Shown: piece by piece, positions 46,436-58,084 of the stretch
How the letters are laid out: every line of letters begins with the position of its first letter
Position numbering within the stretch: position 1 is the first letter of the stretch
NCBI GenBank assembly: GCA_009823395.1
Contig: CM020514.1
Coordinates: forward strand, 5,425,966-5,489,965
Length of the DNA stretch: 64,000 nt
Reading direction: 5' to 3'
DNA from: Thamnaconus septentrionalis
Lineage: Eukaryota > Chordata > Actinopteri > Tetraodontiformes > Monacanthidae
Program-made: the position numbers and the translations under genes
The notes under the pieces: model-generated
The model's input: the letters and a program-made list of their open reading frames with translations, nothing else
Told to the model about the DNA's origin: nothing
Database searches by the model: none

Positions 46436-46675
46436 GGGCCGCACTGTCAGGCCTCTTTAAAGTTCCTATTTGCACATTTTATGCTAATGTTGTCTATTTA
46501 TGAATTCAGATGACAGCACAGAGCCGGGCTATGGCTGATGGATTCATCACAGGATAGATGAGGCAGAACTTCACACCGGGAGCCCAGATTTTCATCCTGA
46601 GCATTAAATCCCAGTCTGTGTGTCTGGCTCCTCAACCTTGTTGGAAGTGGAATTACTGGGATGAGATCAGCTGGG

Positions 46676-46711
<36 letters not shown>

Positions 46712-46900
46712 CGTCTTTGTGCGCCGAGCGTGATTAATGCGGACTCATTTAAATATATTTCTCTTTCTGTTTGCATATCCGTGGGATAAAAGGGCCATAT
46801 AATAATTTCCCTGCTAGTCACCGGTTCTCTCACCCCGGAAGCCTCTTTAAATGTGACAATTAAGCCTTATAATGGATGTGCAAACAGAGAAGCACAACAA
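46436..46900. promoter_or_regulatory. Candidate regulatory block split by a CT tract
   Basis: Complex sequence on both sides of a CT microsatellite (46681-46708). The left part holds TTTATGCTAATGTTGTC and GCTGATGGATTCATCAC; the right holds GTGATTAATGCGGACTC, TTTGCATATCC, CCATATAATAATTTCC (a CArG-like word) and GACAATTAAGCC. Density of homeodomain and POU-like words suggests enhancer DNA. Inference only. Confidence 0.35.
46681..46708. repeat. (CT)n microsatellite
   Basis: About 14 CT units. Confidence 0.93.
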
Positions 46901-48739
46901 TAGCGCTCGACATGGGGTGTGCACTGACCTCTTTGCCTGATGTGCTGGGTTTGCCAGCACCGGCATCCGATTCCTTTTTGCCCTCAGGACTGCCTTAGTT
47001 CTAAATGACAGACATTCAACAAGGTGCCGGGGACATTCCTCTGAGATTCTGGTCAATACATATTACACAGTCACTGCACATACGTCAACCGAACACCCTC
47101 GCCGTCAGTCTTCTTGTCCATCACATCGTGCAAGTTGTGTCGGTTTGAGGTCCGGTGACGTTGACACCAGTGGGGTCCAGTCAGAGACGTGCGGTCAGGG
47201 GATTTTCTTTTGGAATGCAATAACGTCCGTCGTTTTACCCAAAATCAAAACAGCTGAATTTGCGTATTTCCTGGTGAAATGCGATTGAGGTGCCGAGCGC
47301 ATCAGCGAGCAGCCTAACCTCACACTAACTGGGTTGAGACTTGTAATTGGCAAGTGCCTGTTTCAGTGTCTCGTTTCCAATATAATGTTTTCAGATTCTT
47401 TTATAATAATCAGGCTAATTTATTCGATGTTTTGTGTTACATATTTAGCTGTACTGACAAACCACCGATAAAAACAAAAGTTCAAGGTGAGAAAGACGGT
47501 ACTGTGCTTCACTGAAGCGGTGTACCAGAGCGCACAGGTCCATGTAGCTGCCATGTAGCTAAATGCATTTTCAAAATAAAATGTACAGCAGCAGTCAATT
47601 CATTCTGAAATTTTGCAACAAATGAAAGCCAAATGTGGAGGTTGGTTATTATATCTGACATTAGAAATTTCTTTAAAAAAAAAAAAAAAAAAAAAAGAAA
47701 AGAAAAAAGACTTGACTTCCAATCTAAATGGGATCTAATTAATAAAGGCAGACCAACACCAGAGATTAAAGATCTGCTTCAAACATCAGTTCAGAAAATT
47801 AACCGCTCTTTTCAAACACAATATTTCGGTAAAGACCTAAATTAAAAATTTACACAGTTTGGTAAATTATGGCATAATATTTGCTGTGGGAAAAGAGTGC
47901 TTATATAGAGATCATCATTTTTTTATTATTATTTTCAGGCAGTTGATTTAATTAAATTTGCAAGCCTGACTCTGATGTCAGTGCCTCACCAGCCATGAAC
48001 CTCACCGGCACGTTGGCTCACCGAGTCCGGCCAACTCATTGGCATATCAGGACATACCAGGAGATGGACACTGGTGCTGCTTCATACCTGCTGGATGTGT
48101 TGTACTGTTGAAACAATAGGGTCATTGCCGAAGCAAGCAAAGAAAGCTGCTGTATAATACAGGAGAGTGCCGTAGCGAGCGCAAGTTTGCTACTTAATGT
48201 GAACGCCCCGAGCATTCCAATGATCAGCGGATTGGAGAGCCACTTACACATTATTTGAATTGCAACTTCCTTCTGCTGCTTCAGTTTTCTGCTATTAGTT
48301 CCGCACACACAACAAACACGCAACAAACAGTCTTGAAATTTCCACTGAGCTTTATTTACAGAACAAATAAGTTGTACAGTTTTTTTGCTGCCAGTCCTCG
48401 AAGACGCCATCATTCACAACACTGTTACCGTTGTTGGTCCTAAATGCAATCAGCTCAGCAGGAAACACAGTCGTCTCGTTCTGCATTCCAGGTCAAAGAT
48501 GACGAAGCAGATCTGGAGCAAGTGTAGTCAGCAAACCACTTCCGATCAGAGATCTCCGAATACATGGCAGGAGTAATTGGAGTATGATGGAAAAATCCGG
48601 GTCTCTGACAATTTCTCATAATTGGATTTTTTTTTTTTTTTTCATTTATGAGAACTCAAAATTTGCCAGTTTCCAATCAGATGAAGGTCTCTATATGCAT
48701 TTTAAAACACAGGGCCTCGAAGTAAATCCCTCCACACAC
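46901..48739. other. Non-coding stretch
   Basis: Unique-looking DNA with an A-run at 47675-47696, T-run at 48628-48642 and a CA run at 48733-48749. The plus frame 47633-47845 after the A-run gives KWDLINKGRPTPEIKDLL, protein-like but not assigned. No gene supported. Confidence 0.4.
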
Positions 48740-49240
48740 ACACACACACTACAGAACCACCAAGCACAACTGTTGACACAAACCAAGTTGGATCCATGTT
48801 TTCACGGCGTTCATGCAAAAATTCCGACCCGACCATCTGAGTGAGAGTCACAGCTGTAATCAAGTCTCCAGACAGGACCGGGCGTCCATCTCCCAGTCTT
48901 CTGTCGGCCAATTTTGACGAGCCTGTGTGAATTCGAGCCTCTGTTTCCTGCTCTCAGCTGACGGGAGGGTCATCTTCCGCTGCTGTCGCCCATCTGCTTC
49001 AAGTTTCCGACGGACTTGAGTCGGAGTGAGCGCTGATTCCAGTCCACGTTTCCTCTCCGTCACTTCAAACCAGTCTGCCCGTTCTATTCTGGCATCAACC
49101 AGGAATTTCTTTCCCCTCAAAACAACAAATCTATCTGGAGATTTTCTCTTTTCCATGCCAGTCTCTGGTAACCGTTGAGCTGTTTGTGCAGGACCATCTC
49201 CTCCTTTCAGCTCCATCATTTTGATGCTCAGTTTCAACTT
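48740..49240 (-). pseudogene. Tc1-like transposase remnant
   Basis: Three minus-strand frames, taken in order, match a fish Tc1-type transposase. First frame (from 49240): ERADWFEVTERKR, LTPTQVRRKLEADG, then SAESRKQRLEFTQARQNW and TEDWE, like LLSAKNRKLRLQFAQAHQNW..EDWK. A shifted frame carries SHSDGRV (HSDGRV at 48843-48826), where intact proteins have WSDESRF..HSDGRVRIW; the catalytic SDE is lost here. A third frame gives ERRENMDPTWFVSTVVLGG, like HESMDPSCLVSTVQAGG. The frameshifts and missing catalytic residue show it is dead. Later catalytic motifs and terminal inverted repeats were not found. Confidence 0.75.
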
Positions 49241-49574
49241 CGGCGAGCTGTCTTGAAAAAGCGGTGGACCAAAGTAATAAACCCATGAGAGCATTTCATA
49301 CACATAGTCCATACTTACGGCTCATACGCACTGAAACGAGAGGAGAACATGAGCGCAGCCGTACTAAAACAAAAGGATACATGAAAAGTCACAAGCCCAG
49401 ACAGTTTCTTTTAATCTTATGAAATATTATTTTTTTTCAAAATAAACTGGTGCTATTGTATTACTTGGGCATCTTCATCTCGGATTTACACAAAATGTTA
49501 GCATGCGTTTGATGACGACCTCTTGCACAGACTGTCCAAAAAAAATGATGTATTTATGAAACACTGAATTCCAA
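49241..49574. other. Non-coding stretch
   Basis: Joins the Tc1 remnant and a degenerate V-SINE; may include the decayed 5' part of the Tc1-like element (the open frame continues to 49312). T-run at about 49429-49437. Confidence 0.4.
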
Positions 49575-49965
49575 GCAGGTTGCGGGTTCGGTTCCCAGGC
49601 CTTTCTGTGTGGAGTTTGCATGCTCTTCCTATGACTCCGTGGGTTCTGTCGGGAGCACGGCATTGGTCCGACCTCCCCTCCCCTAACCCTAACCCCAACT
49701 CTAACGGGAGGTTCCCAGTTCTGTCCGTGTTCTATTACTTCCTCTAATAGTGCAAAAACGTGTACGTGAGGCCAGTCGGGATTCTCTGCAGTGTCCATCA
49801 GACTGAGTGCGAGAGCAAATAGTTCTGTGTGGCCCTCCGCCTAATTGGCGACTTGTCCAGGGTACAACCCCACCTTTGCCCATAGACAGCTCGGAGAGGC
49901 TCCAGCAGCCTCCGCCTTAACCCTCGTGCAGGGGAAAGCTGCTGGAGAAAATGGACGAATGAGTG
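49575..49965 (+). mobile_element. Degenerate V-SINE with foreign insert
   Basis: Head remnant GGTTGCGGGTTCGGTTCCC (B-box diverged), central domain CTGTGTGGAGTTTGCATGC and CTATGACTCCGTGGGTTCTG, then about 110 bp of unrelated sequence including telomere-like units, then ACGTGTACGTGAGGCCAG and the L2-like tail TTGGCGACTTGTCCAGGGTA, GGAGAGGCTCCAGCAGCCTC, ending AATGGACGAATGAG. It is more diverged than the 37- and 53-kb copies, so older. Confidence 0.75.
49679..49705. repeat. Telomere-like units inside V-SINE
   Basis: CCCCTAACCCTAACCCCAAC followed by TCTAAC: two perfect and two degenerate CCCTAA units located where the V-SINE central domain should continue. Confidence 0.6.
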
Positions 49966-51537
49966 CAGAATCTAAGATGCGGAAGAAGCAAAGAGCCCTG
50001 TGCATTCCAGGCACAAGAGGAACGTGGCGGTCCCTTCACCAGCGAAGGAGGTGTGGATTTCTTGATTGTGGACTGGAGACAAACAGAAGGAGTCTATTTA
50101 AAGATGAAACCAAGCTGTTCGACGCCGACGCCCACATGTGTTTGCGCTGAGATAATGCTTCGGGGGTGGGATATTTAATAAGAGTTCTTTTCTGCCGCGT
50201 TCTAATTATCCTCTTTTTTCCCCGGCTTTCCCACGCTGCCAAACCCTTTTTATTCAACCGTGCTCACAAACAATATGCTTGGCCATTGACGCACATCACA
50301 TTTACCTCCAGGATCCTTGAGTCATCTAATGTCTTATCCACGTGTGTCTGGGTATTTCTTTATTCCCCACGTCCTCCAGTTAGCATCAAATCATGGCACA
50401 CAGTGAGAGCATTTGAATAAAAATCTCATCCTCAACCAACAGGTGATGTTAATATTGTCACATAAAACTCTGAGTGTAAGGTCAAGTTAGTCAGTGAGAA
50501 GCCTGGAGAAAAGCAGAAAGGACACGATAGAAAAGGGCTCAACGATAATAATGATTATAGCAACAACGGCGCAGCGCGAGAGGGAGTGAGATATGTGCAC
50601 TTACAATGCAACCGAGTTAATACTGAACAACAGCACTGGGAAATGCAATGAAGAAAATGCGAGTGTATCTTTTCACATGTACCTAAAAATACAAACAATC
50701 ATACATATAATAAATGAAAAATATACTTCAAACCAAATCATAATACTAATACATAGTACTATATAAATAATTGAAATGATTATTCTAAATAGGACAAATC
50801 CTTGAATGAAAAAACACTCTTCTTTGTATTTCCCCTGAAATTTACAGAATCACAAATACATTAAAAAAAAATACCAATAGCAAAAAAGAAAGACAATCAT
50901 GCAGTATTAATAAAACAAAGAATAAATATTCCAAATAGCACAAATCCTCTTTAGCACAAATGAAAAAGAGAAACACTTAAGAGAACGTAATTATTAAAAT
51001 GGGCTTAACTTTGAACATTTTCAGCGGTGGAATGGAAGGCACGCATTGATGCAACAGTAATCTTCCTTCAAAATGTTTAAAACAAAGTGAAACACAGACG
51101 GGCAGAATGCAACAATAGTTAGCACACCGCAGGGCACAAACTCCTTCAACAGACAAATTTATATGACACTACTGATTTCATGCAAATAAACAATGGAAAG
51201 CATATCACAGCGCCCTTTGTCGCACATAATGCACACCAGAAGCAGCCAAACAGCAGAACAAATGCAGCTTCATCCAGACCTGCAAGAACTGTGTGGAAAG
51301 GTTCCAACTAGCAAAAATAATCACTTTCGAATTACTTTCGATCCTTTTTCTTTCTAAAAGTTACGAATTTCACAATTGACAGTCATTCTGGTTTTGTGGT
51401 TGCGTTCACCACATTTTTTTATTCTTTCAATTTCAAAGCAAAGGTTCAAAAGTTTGCTTAATGTTTACCTTGCGTTCTATGAGAAAGCACCGATGGATTC
51501 AGAAGTATGTGTCTTTGAGGCCTGAAGATGTTCGCGT
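49966..51537. other. Non-coding stretch, AT-rich
   Basis: From 50680 to 51000 it is very A-rich with ATAATAC/AAATACAAT words. The segment 50150-50420 is more complex. No gene or known repeat is recognised. Confidence 0.45.
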
Positions 51538-51940
51538 ATGTCTTCAGTAAAACGACAATTCTCCATCAACATTAAAGGTGGAAAGAAGGAAAATGACAAC
51601 TTTCTGGGTGGGCTGCCTTTTAGGCGTTACAAACAAGTTGTTCAGATTTTTGCTCGACTTTCTATGTCACAGGTATAGCTGGTTATAATATCACAGTATC
51701 AGATTTTTTTTTACTTAAACATTAAGGTTGAGACCTCAGAGCATGACAGCTATAGTAGCCAGTGAGTGGCAAATCCCAACAAACAGTTGTTTTGTCAGGC
51801 TTGTGCAGCTCAGACTAGAATTCTATTTGACAAAACAAATCTTGTATACTGTTGGAAGTAGATCTCCAGAATTAATTGACTGAATCTGGAAATGGCCACA
51901 GTAGGGCCTCTATCAGTGGAGAGTGTCTGCACAGTCGCTT
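51538..51940 (+). repeat. Dispersed repeat family C, copy 1
   Basis: Aligns by eye with 58533-59240: TCTTCAGTAAAACGACAATT, GGAAAATGACAACTTTC, GCCTTTTAGGCGTT, a TTACTTAAACATTAAGGTTGAG stretch, GAGCATGACAGC, then GAATTAATTGACTGAATCTGG near the end. No coding potential. Type of element unknown; ends not defined. Confidence 0.55.
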
Positions 51941-52946
51941 GGTTTCACATCGCCGGAAGACTGGCTGGGACATTTCGTTCAACTTATTTAGGGAATTTTA
52001 AATGAATAAAATAAAAGTGTTTTGTTTTTTTTATGCATATTTCATTCGGAAAAAATAACTTTTTGTCGAGTCGTTGTGCCAGTTTGCAGCAACATACTGC
52101 GTATCCAGCCTTTTGTGCGAACCCTCTGAGCGGTTCGTGAAGAGACAGACTCAGATCTTTATTGGTTTAATATGTTTGCGAATGAAGTCCAAATGGAATA
52201 GTAGCCATTTACAATTTGTTGAATTAAAAGGTACAAAAAAAAAAAAAGTCTGCTTCTGGGCAACCGCCACGTGCCAGAGACGGAGCCACCAACTGGCCGC
52301 TTAATTTGGCGAACCCACTCTGCGTCCACTTCTGCCAAATTTTCATAGCTGAAAGTGACGGTTATACAAATGAGTTGGTTTGCAGGGCCACGCGCACCAC
52401 ACGGCCAAGCACCCGCCACCCCCTCATTTTTTTTTTTTTTTTTCTTTTTCACACACATTTTATTAATTTCAAAGTGCCGTATGTAGCAGCTCAGTTCCGG
52501 TTGAAGGGGGAAAGAAGTTTCTTTATGTGTGACGCCAGGATGGCTGAGTGACGACGTCCTCCTCGGCCAATTAAAGGAGGAGGGCTGTCAGCTTTCCTCT
52601 CATCTGCCATATTTAACATGTAATCCACCGAGGGCGCTCTCGAAGGTTATTAGGAGCCCGTCCTGTCATGTACGTTCCCGTTCGGGAATGAAACAGGCAA
52701 TTACTAATCCAATTTAGCAGCCGAGGAGCCAGGCGCCGGATAGGCGCTAATCTGGTCGCTGCAGTTGTTTGGTCTCCTGCTCGTCGCCGCCTTCCCCCGA
52801 CTGTTACGCTCATCTGAGGGCTACTCAACCAAAAAAAAAAAAAAAAAAGGAAAAAAAACACCCCCTCCCACCCCCGCCTTGGCTGCACCAAGTCACATGT
52901 AAATACGCAGAGAGTTCAATCTGTACTGCAACATTTTACAAGCATG
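51941..52946. other. Non-coding stretch
   Basis: A-run at 52235-52247, T-run at 52430-52443, A-runs at 52832-52859. The part 52530-52760 is complex and CpG-containing. No gene supported. Confidence 0.45.
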
Positions 52947-53312
52947 CAGAGGTGGCGGAAGTATTCACACTCTGTACTTAAGTACAACTTTGTGAAATGT
53001 TTTTCAGTAAAAAAAAAAAGTGTTTTTGGTTTTATTGTCAATAATAAAACAATAGGTTTGTGATCATTTTGAAAGAAATGAAACATTTATGGCAGAATAA
53101 TCTGGACTAAACTCACCGGAGGTCTTGCATGAACATCTGGATGATTTTCAACAGCTTTGCTACTCTCAGCACTGGAGTTCTTTTTTCTTTTCTTTTTCTT
53201 CTTCATCACAACCAAACTGTAATCAGTAATGACCAGTCAGTTGTTCGTGGATGTTTACACTTTTAATAACAATAACCAATATTATTTTCTACATTTTTAT
53301 TTTTCACCTTAC

Positions 53313-53325
53313 TAAAAATGTACTG
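53313..53325. repeat. Left target-site duplication of nested V-SINE
   Basis: TAAAAATGTACTG, identical to 53681-53693. Confidence 0.92.
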
Positions 53326-53680
53326 GGGCGCTGCCGCCTCACAACAAGAAGGTTGTGGGTTCGATTCCGGGCCTGGGACCTTTCTGTGTGGAGTTTGCAT
53401 GTTCTCCCTGTGTCTGCGTGGGTTCTCTCCGGGTTCTCCGGCTTCCTCCCACACTCCAAAAACATGCACGTGAGGTCAATTGAACATTCTAAATTGTCCG
53501 TAGGTGTGCATGTGACTGTGAATGGTTGTCTGTCTCTATGTGGCCCTGCGATGAACTGGCGACTTGTCCAGGGTGTCACCCTGTCTTCGCCCTATGACAG
53601 CTGGCATAGGCTCCAGCAGACCCCGTGACCCTGAGCTCAGGAAGAAGCGGGTATGGAAAATGAATGAATGAATGAATGAA
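53326..53680 (+). mobile_element. V-SINE nested in hAT-like element
   Basis: A 355-bp plus-strand copy. The head starts inside the tRNA-like region (GGGCGCTGCCGCCTCAC), so the A-box part is missing, but the B-box GGTTCGATTCC (53358-53368) is perfect. The central V domain spans about 53381-53466, followed by the L2-type tail and a terminal (TGAA)n run at 53661-53680. Exact 13-bp target-site duplications show 5'-truncated retroposition into the pre-existing hAT-like element. Confidence 0.92.
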
Positions 53681-53693
53681 TAAAAATGTACTG
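53681..53693. repeat. Right target-site duplication of nested V-SINE
   Basis: TAAAAATGTACTG, identical to 53313-53325. Confidence 0.92.
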
Positions 53694-54041
53694 AACAGTG
53701 ACCCCAAAGCTGAAGTTCTCAAAAATAATCTCTTTTTAAAATATCATATTGAACTACACTACAGCATAGTTCAATATCAACCAATAACAACTGTAGTAAA
53801 AAAAAAACCAAAATGACCAAGTGAATTACTTTGAACAGAATTTGTATCTTTTAAACACAAAAGTAACAGGCATGTTTTTCTAATGGAAGAATTAGAAAGT
53901 ACAAAAATTTGAGCACAAATTTAGACAGTAAAAGCAAATATTTTGTCAGAAACATAAATACTTAAGTAGAGTACATATACATAAAAAATATACTTCAGCA
54001 TAGTAACACAAGTATTTGTACTTTGTTACTTCCCACCATTG

Positions 54042-55271
54042 CAACCTTTGTCCGGCTCCCGAGAGATTAAAAATGTGGTGTTTCAAGCACTGGCCTCCTA
54101 ACAAATCCGAAGTAGTATGACTTTAAAAAAAATAAATGGTAAATCCGCAAAATCGGTCAAGTCGACTGTGGGGGGAAACATCATTTATTCTGCAAGCTAA
54201 GCCGCATTAGCTTGAAACAAAAACAAATCTCCACCACGGGCAGCAGGCGTGCTCCCATCAGGATCCCACCTGACGCTAATCTGCCTCCGCCGCTTTGGAA
54301 TATATTGCGATGAAATGAAAACCTTCCACTCCCCACGGTCCCCACGGTCCCCAAGCCCACAGAACCACACCTCATGTTACCTCTGGGGTCGCTGCGCCGC
54401 CAGCGCAGGAGACACCCATCCGGCAGGACGACACATGTGGAGGGGAGTTAATGAGCACAGAGCAGGAGAGGTGTTTGCATGCTACTCAAATGAAATCGCT
54501 CAAAGTGCCTTCTGTTAATAACCATCAATAAACAAGGGGGTATGAGTACTTTTCAAAAGGCTAATTCAGGGTCAGAAAACAAACGATTACCGCGTCGCGT
54601 CTCTGACCGCCAGAGTTTCTCAGGACTCGCATCTCTGAACCTGATGAAGGCTAATTTCATTTTCCCCTTTTTTTTTTTATGATACGCGCTGTTCCCGCCC
54701 CCGAACCCCCGCCTGGTTGAATGATTGCCGAAGTGTCAGAGCACGGTTCCTCTGTTAGCGGATAACCATGGCAACGGCAGAGCCGCTCAGACATTGTTCC
54801 GTTTTCAGCGGGAGGGCCGACCGGTTTTGGAGCTCAGAGAGTTGCCGCGGCTTTGGGTGGATGATTAGAGGACTGGCCGGGAGCCTACAGGCTATTAATA
54901 AATGATCACAAACTGGCTGGAGGGCCTAAAGCGTGACTCATGTACTGTATTCTGTATGAAAACAAATCCCTCAAAAACTCTGGTGTCTGTTGATTCATTC
55001 GCTTTCATCTGTGGTAGGGGAAACCAGTGGCAGAGTCACAGAGTCCAAGTGGCCGTGTTGTTGCACACAAATACACAAAAAAATAGATAAAAAAAAATGG
55101 ATATTAAAGTAATGAAGCCTTTCATGATTTGTTTGATATTAGCCATCTACAGTGAGATTTTGCCTTCACTGCACACCTGTGCGTACATGTATGACAACAG
55201 GAGATGTGACTTCATATTATATATTTATAGTTATTTGGACATTTGTAAGAAGAAACGGCATCATCAAGTTG
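54042..55271. other. Non-coding stretch
   Basis: Unique-looking DNA. A repeated CCCCACGGT unit lies near 54333-54351. The part 54540-54900 is complex and CpG-containing. No gene supported. Confidence 0.45.
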
Positions 55272-55704
55272 AAGTTACATTTCAGATTGCAGCGTCTTTA
55301 CCTCTCTCTTCCCCTCCTTGCAGACCACTGTAGTTCACTGGTGAGCTCGCCAGTGAACTACAGTGGTCTGCAAGCACAAACCTGGACACCTCATCTACCT
55401 CCTTCTTCTTCTTCTTTGACGCAAACATTCACCCTAAAATATGAAATGCAGTCAGGCGACCTGGATTGTCCACACTGGCTTCCTTGGAAATATGGCGGTG
55501 CAAGATGCCAGCTAACTGATGTATATACTATATGTATATTCTTATATACATACAAGAACAGTTCTAAGGTTAGGGAAATTAAAATACTTGCATTGCACTG
55601 TGAGTAAACACTTTGATGTATGTATTTATGGACTTTATGTTAAGCTTTTACCAATACAGTATATAATCAGAAATCAAGCCACATTTTACACATTGGACAT
55701 TTAA
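55272..55704 (+). mobile_element. TTAA MITE, copy 2 (5'-truncated, with palindrome)
   Basis: Shares with copy 1 the words GTTACATTT.AGATTGCAGCG, AACTACRGTGGTCTGC, CCTGGATTGTCCACACTGGC and AAATATGGCGGTGCAAGATG, and ends TTGGACATTTAA at 55693-55704. The outer left end with TTAAAGG is missing. A 58-bp inverted duplication (55317-55374) has been added relative to copy 1. Confidence 0.72.
55317..55374. repeat. Near-perfect palindrome, 25-bp arms
   Basis: Arms 55317-55341 and 55350-55374 are exact reverse complements, separated by an 8-bp centre containing GAGCTC. The right arm corresponds to the normal MITE sequence; the left arm is an inverted copy of it. Confidence 0.93.
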
Positions 55705-55808
55705 TTCAAATTGAAATCATAATGAAAGAGATAGTTTAGTTCTTTATAATTGAAATCAGTTCATGTAATTCATACCAATAATTTTAGCATGTCCAGTCAT
55801 AATTCTGG

Positions 55809-55870
55809 CCACACACACATATATACACACAAACACACACACACACACACACACTCACAGAGACACACAC
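55809..55870. repeat. (CA)n compound microsatellite
   Basis: CA units with TATA, AAAC and TCACAGAG interruptions over about 62 bp. Confidence 0.9.
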
Positions 55871-57972
55871 GTATACCTACGCACACAGAATTTCCTGGTG
55901 CTGAAATGCTCTTGTCTATTTTTAGGGAGAGTCTAAATTAGAACATGTTATTAGAGTTAAAGGTCATGCGATTCAATTTGCCAATGTTTTCCCGCAATAA
56001 AGTGTCAGTGAACTCTGCAGGAATTAGAAAAAGTTCACCCTTTACTTCTTGGCTCGCTCCACTTGTCCATCGAGTGTGCGCCAAGACTGTGTGCTTCACA
56101 AAATACAAGAACCTTTGCCGCCATTCTTCTTGCATAATGTGATTGTCAGTGGCTTACAAAAAGCACCAAAGAAAGACCAGAAATATACTTATATGTACCA
56201 AACAATATGATGTAATGTCTCTTTTTGCAGGTCAAATATTTATTTTTCCTCAGACTTAGAGAGAAAACTACATTTAAAATAATATCAATGCAGCCTGAGG
56301 GTAAAGTTTCTTTCAGACTGTCAGAAAAGGAGGATTTAAAAAAAAAACCCTGCATTGGCCCTTTTATCCTGATCCATGACGATTGCCATTAAATTGCCTC
56401 CTCTGTAGTCCTGGAGTAATCCTCATCACAGACAGACAGACAAACAAACAAACAAACAGAACTGATGCAGAACCTCTGCGGCTCAGAGTTATTTGAGGTT
56501 TTTGTACCTCCAAATTACCTCCACTTCAATCTCTTGGCAGCTCTGCAGTGGAACAGGAGGGACGGGTGCTGGGCCAGCTTCCAGCCGCACCTGCTTCCTG
56601 GCTTTTCAGCCCACTTATCACTTATTTGACACGGCCTTTAATTAAAATAATGTGTATAATGACATGGACGGGGGGGGGGGGAAGTGCTCAGTGAGGTTGG
56701 TGAATCATATGCAGACTCCAAATTGGAGTCTGTATATCCAAATAATAATTTAAAAAATATATAAAAATTCTACATTGTGCAGATGCAGATAGAGGTCAGA
56801 GGCAGGAGGTAAACAGTCCAATACATGCAAACAAATCCAGAGGGCACAGGCAAAGACCCAAAAAGCAAATAGATACACACCATGTGTGTAAACACACAAC
56901 AAAAAAAACAAACAATGAAACATATAAACACACATGCTATAAGTACAGATTGGCACAGAAAACAAGCAATTCACAGCTTTTAGAGGAAGGTCATGTTGAG
57001 AGGACACAGGTGAAAAAACGCACGTGGACAACTCAGTTAAAAATTGAAATGGTAATGGTCCATCTTACTTACTGTCGTCAAAAAATCTAAAATTTTTCCG
57101 CTAAGTGATCATATTGAAAAGTTCAGCGAATGCAACAGCAGACACTTCACTCTGATAATGAACGCCTCATTGACGATGCAGCTAACCGTTGTCAATAAGT
57201 TGCAAAATTATGGAAAGAAATAAGGGAAAAAATGATAACATTAGCGTGCTTTAGCTCATGTTAGCATTCACTTACTTCGCTAGCGTGCTGCGCTTTTTCA
57301 TCAGGACGTGTACCAAATGGAAGTGTACCAATGCAAGTTTTCAATTGTAGACACTTTGATATGTGTTTTATATTTGTGTATTTCAAAAACAACAGGATGC
57401 CATGAATACAGTAACGTACTGGAAACACACTTTTGGCGAAAGCAATTTTGAGACGCCGTTTGTTGGCAAAGGAATCAGCCCGTCTTACTGTTTGCTTCAC
57501 ACTCATTTATCTGACTTCTGTTGTTTATTTCTTCTGGGGTGCTTTTGAATTCAGTCGAAAACAAAGCGGACCCACCGCGGAGACGGGTGCTTCTCTCGCA
57601 CCGTTTTCATCTCTTCTAGGCTGTTTGCTCATGAGGTAAAGTCACCGGCGGGCGCCGCGGTGCATAAACACCAAACTGTGGAGGTCTGCACCTCGCGCTG
57701 CTGCAGACAGGTTAAGATGCGAGAGCGGAGATAAATCACTTTAAACCCTCGAGTTAAAAAAAATATATATATATTTATTTATATATAAAAATAAATATAT
57801 ATAAACACTGAGCTTCCCTCCTGATGGTAAATAGCCCCGGATTATAGCACAATATAATGTGGTGCTGAAGCTCCTGCTTTGCCCACGGCTCTCTCCTCCA
57901 GAGCTGGCCGGCTCAGGAGCTGAGCAGCCCCGTCTGTTTACTGCAATCCTGCTCACCCAACACCGAGGGGTT
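55871..57972. other. Non-coding stretch
   Basis: Unique-looking AT-rich DNA. CAAA units near 56440-56457, a G-run at 56670-56681 and TA/TTTA-rich DNA at 57760-57803. Short frames only. No gene. Confidence 0.45.
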
Positions 57973-58005
57973 GGGGGGGGGGGGGGGTAAATAAATAAAT
58001 AAAAA
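57973..58005. repeat. Poly(G) run plus (TAAA)n
   Basis: Fifteen G (57973-57987) followed by four TAAA-type units. Confidence 0.9.
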
Positions 58006-58062
58006 CACAGCGGCAGACTGCAGTTTTACGGCCAAACTTTAAAACCCCTGCCTCTTTAATGC

Positions 58063-58084
58063 AAAAAAAAAAAAAAAAAAAAAA
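58063..58084. repeat. Poly(A) run
   Basis: About 22 A; source of a poly-Phe frame on the minus strand. Confidence 0.88.

Larger units (their letters stand above)
52947..54041 (+). mobile_element. hAT-like non-autonomous element split by a V-SINE
   Basis: Ends are imperfect inverted repeats: CAGAGGTGGCGGAAGTA at 52947 and TACTTCCCACCATTG at 54027-54041 (CAATGGTGGGAAGTA in reverse complement). The outer parts are rich in ACTTAAGTAC-type words. Without the V-SINE insert (53326-53693) the element is about 727 bp. It has no transposase frame. An 8-bp duplication expected of hAT elements is not clear. Related to the fragments at 29.2 and 32.3 kb. Confidence 0.7.

Noticed and set aside
47633..47845. 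Protein-like frame KWDLINKGRPTPEIKDLL after an A-run
   Set aside because: Could be a LINE fragment, but no second motif supports it and I could not name a family.
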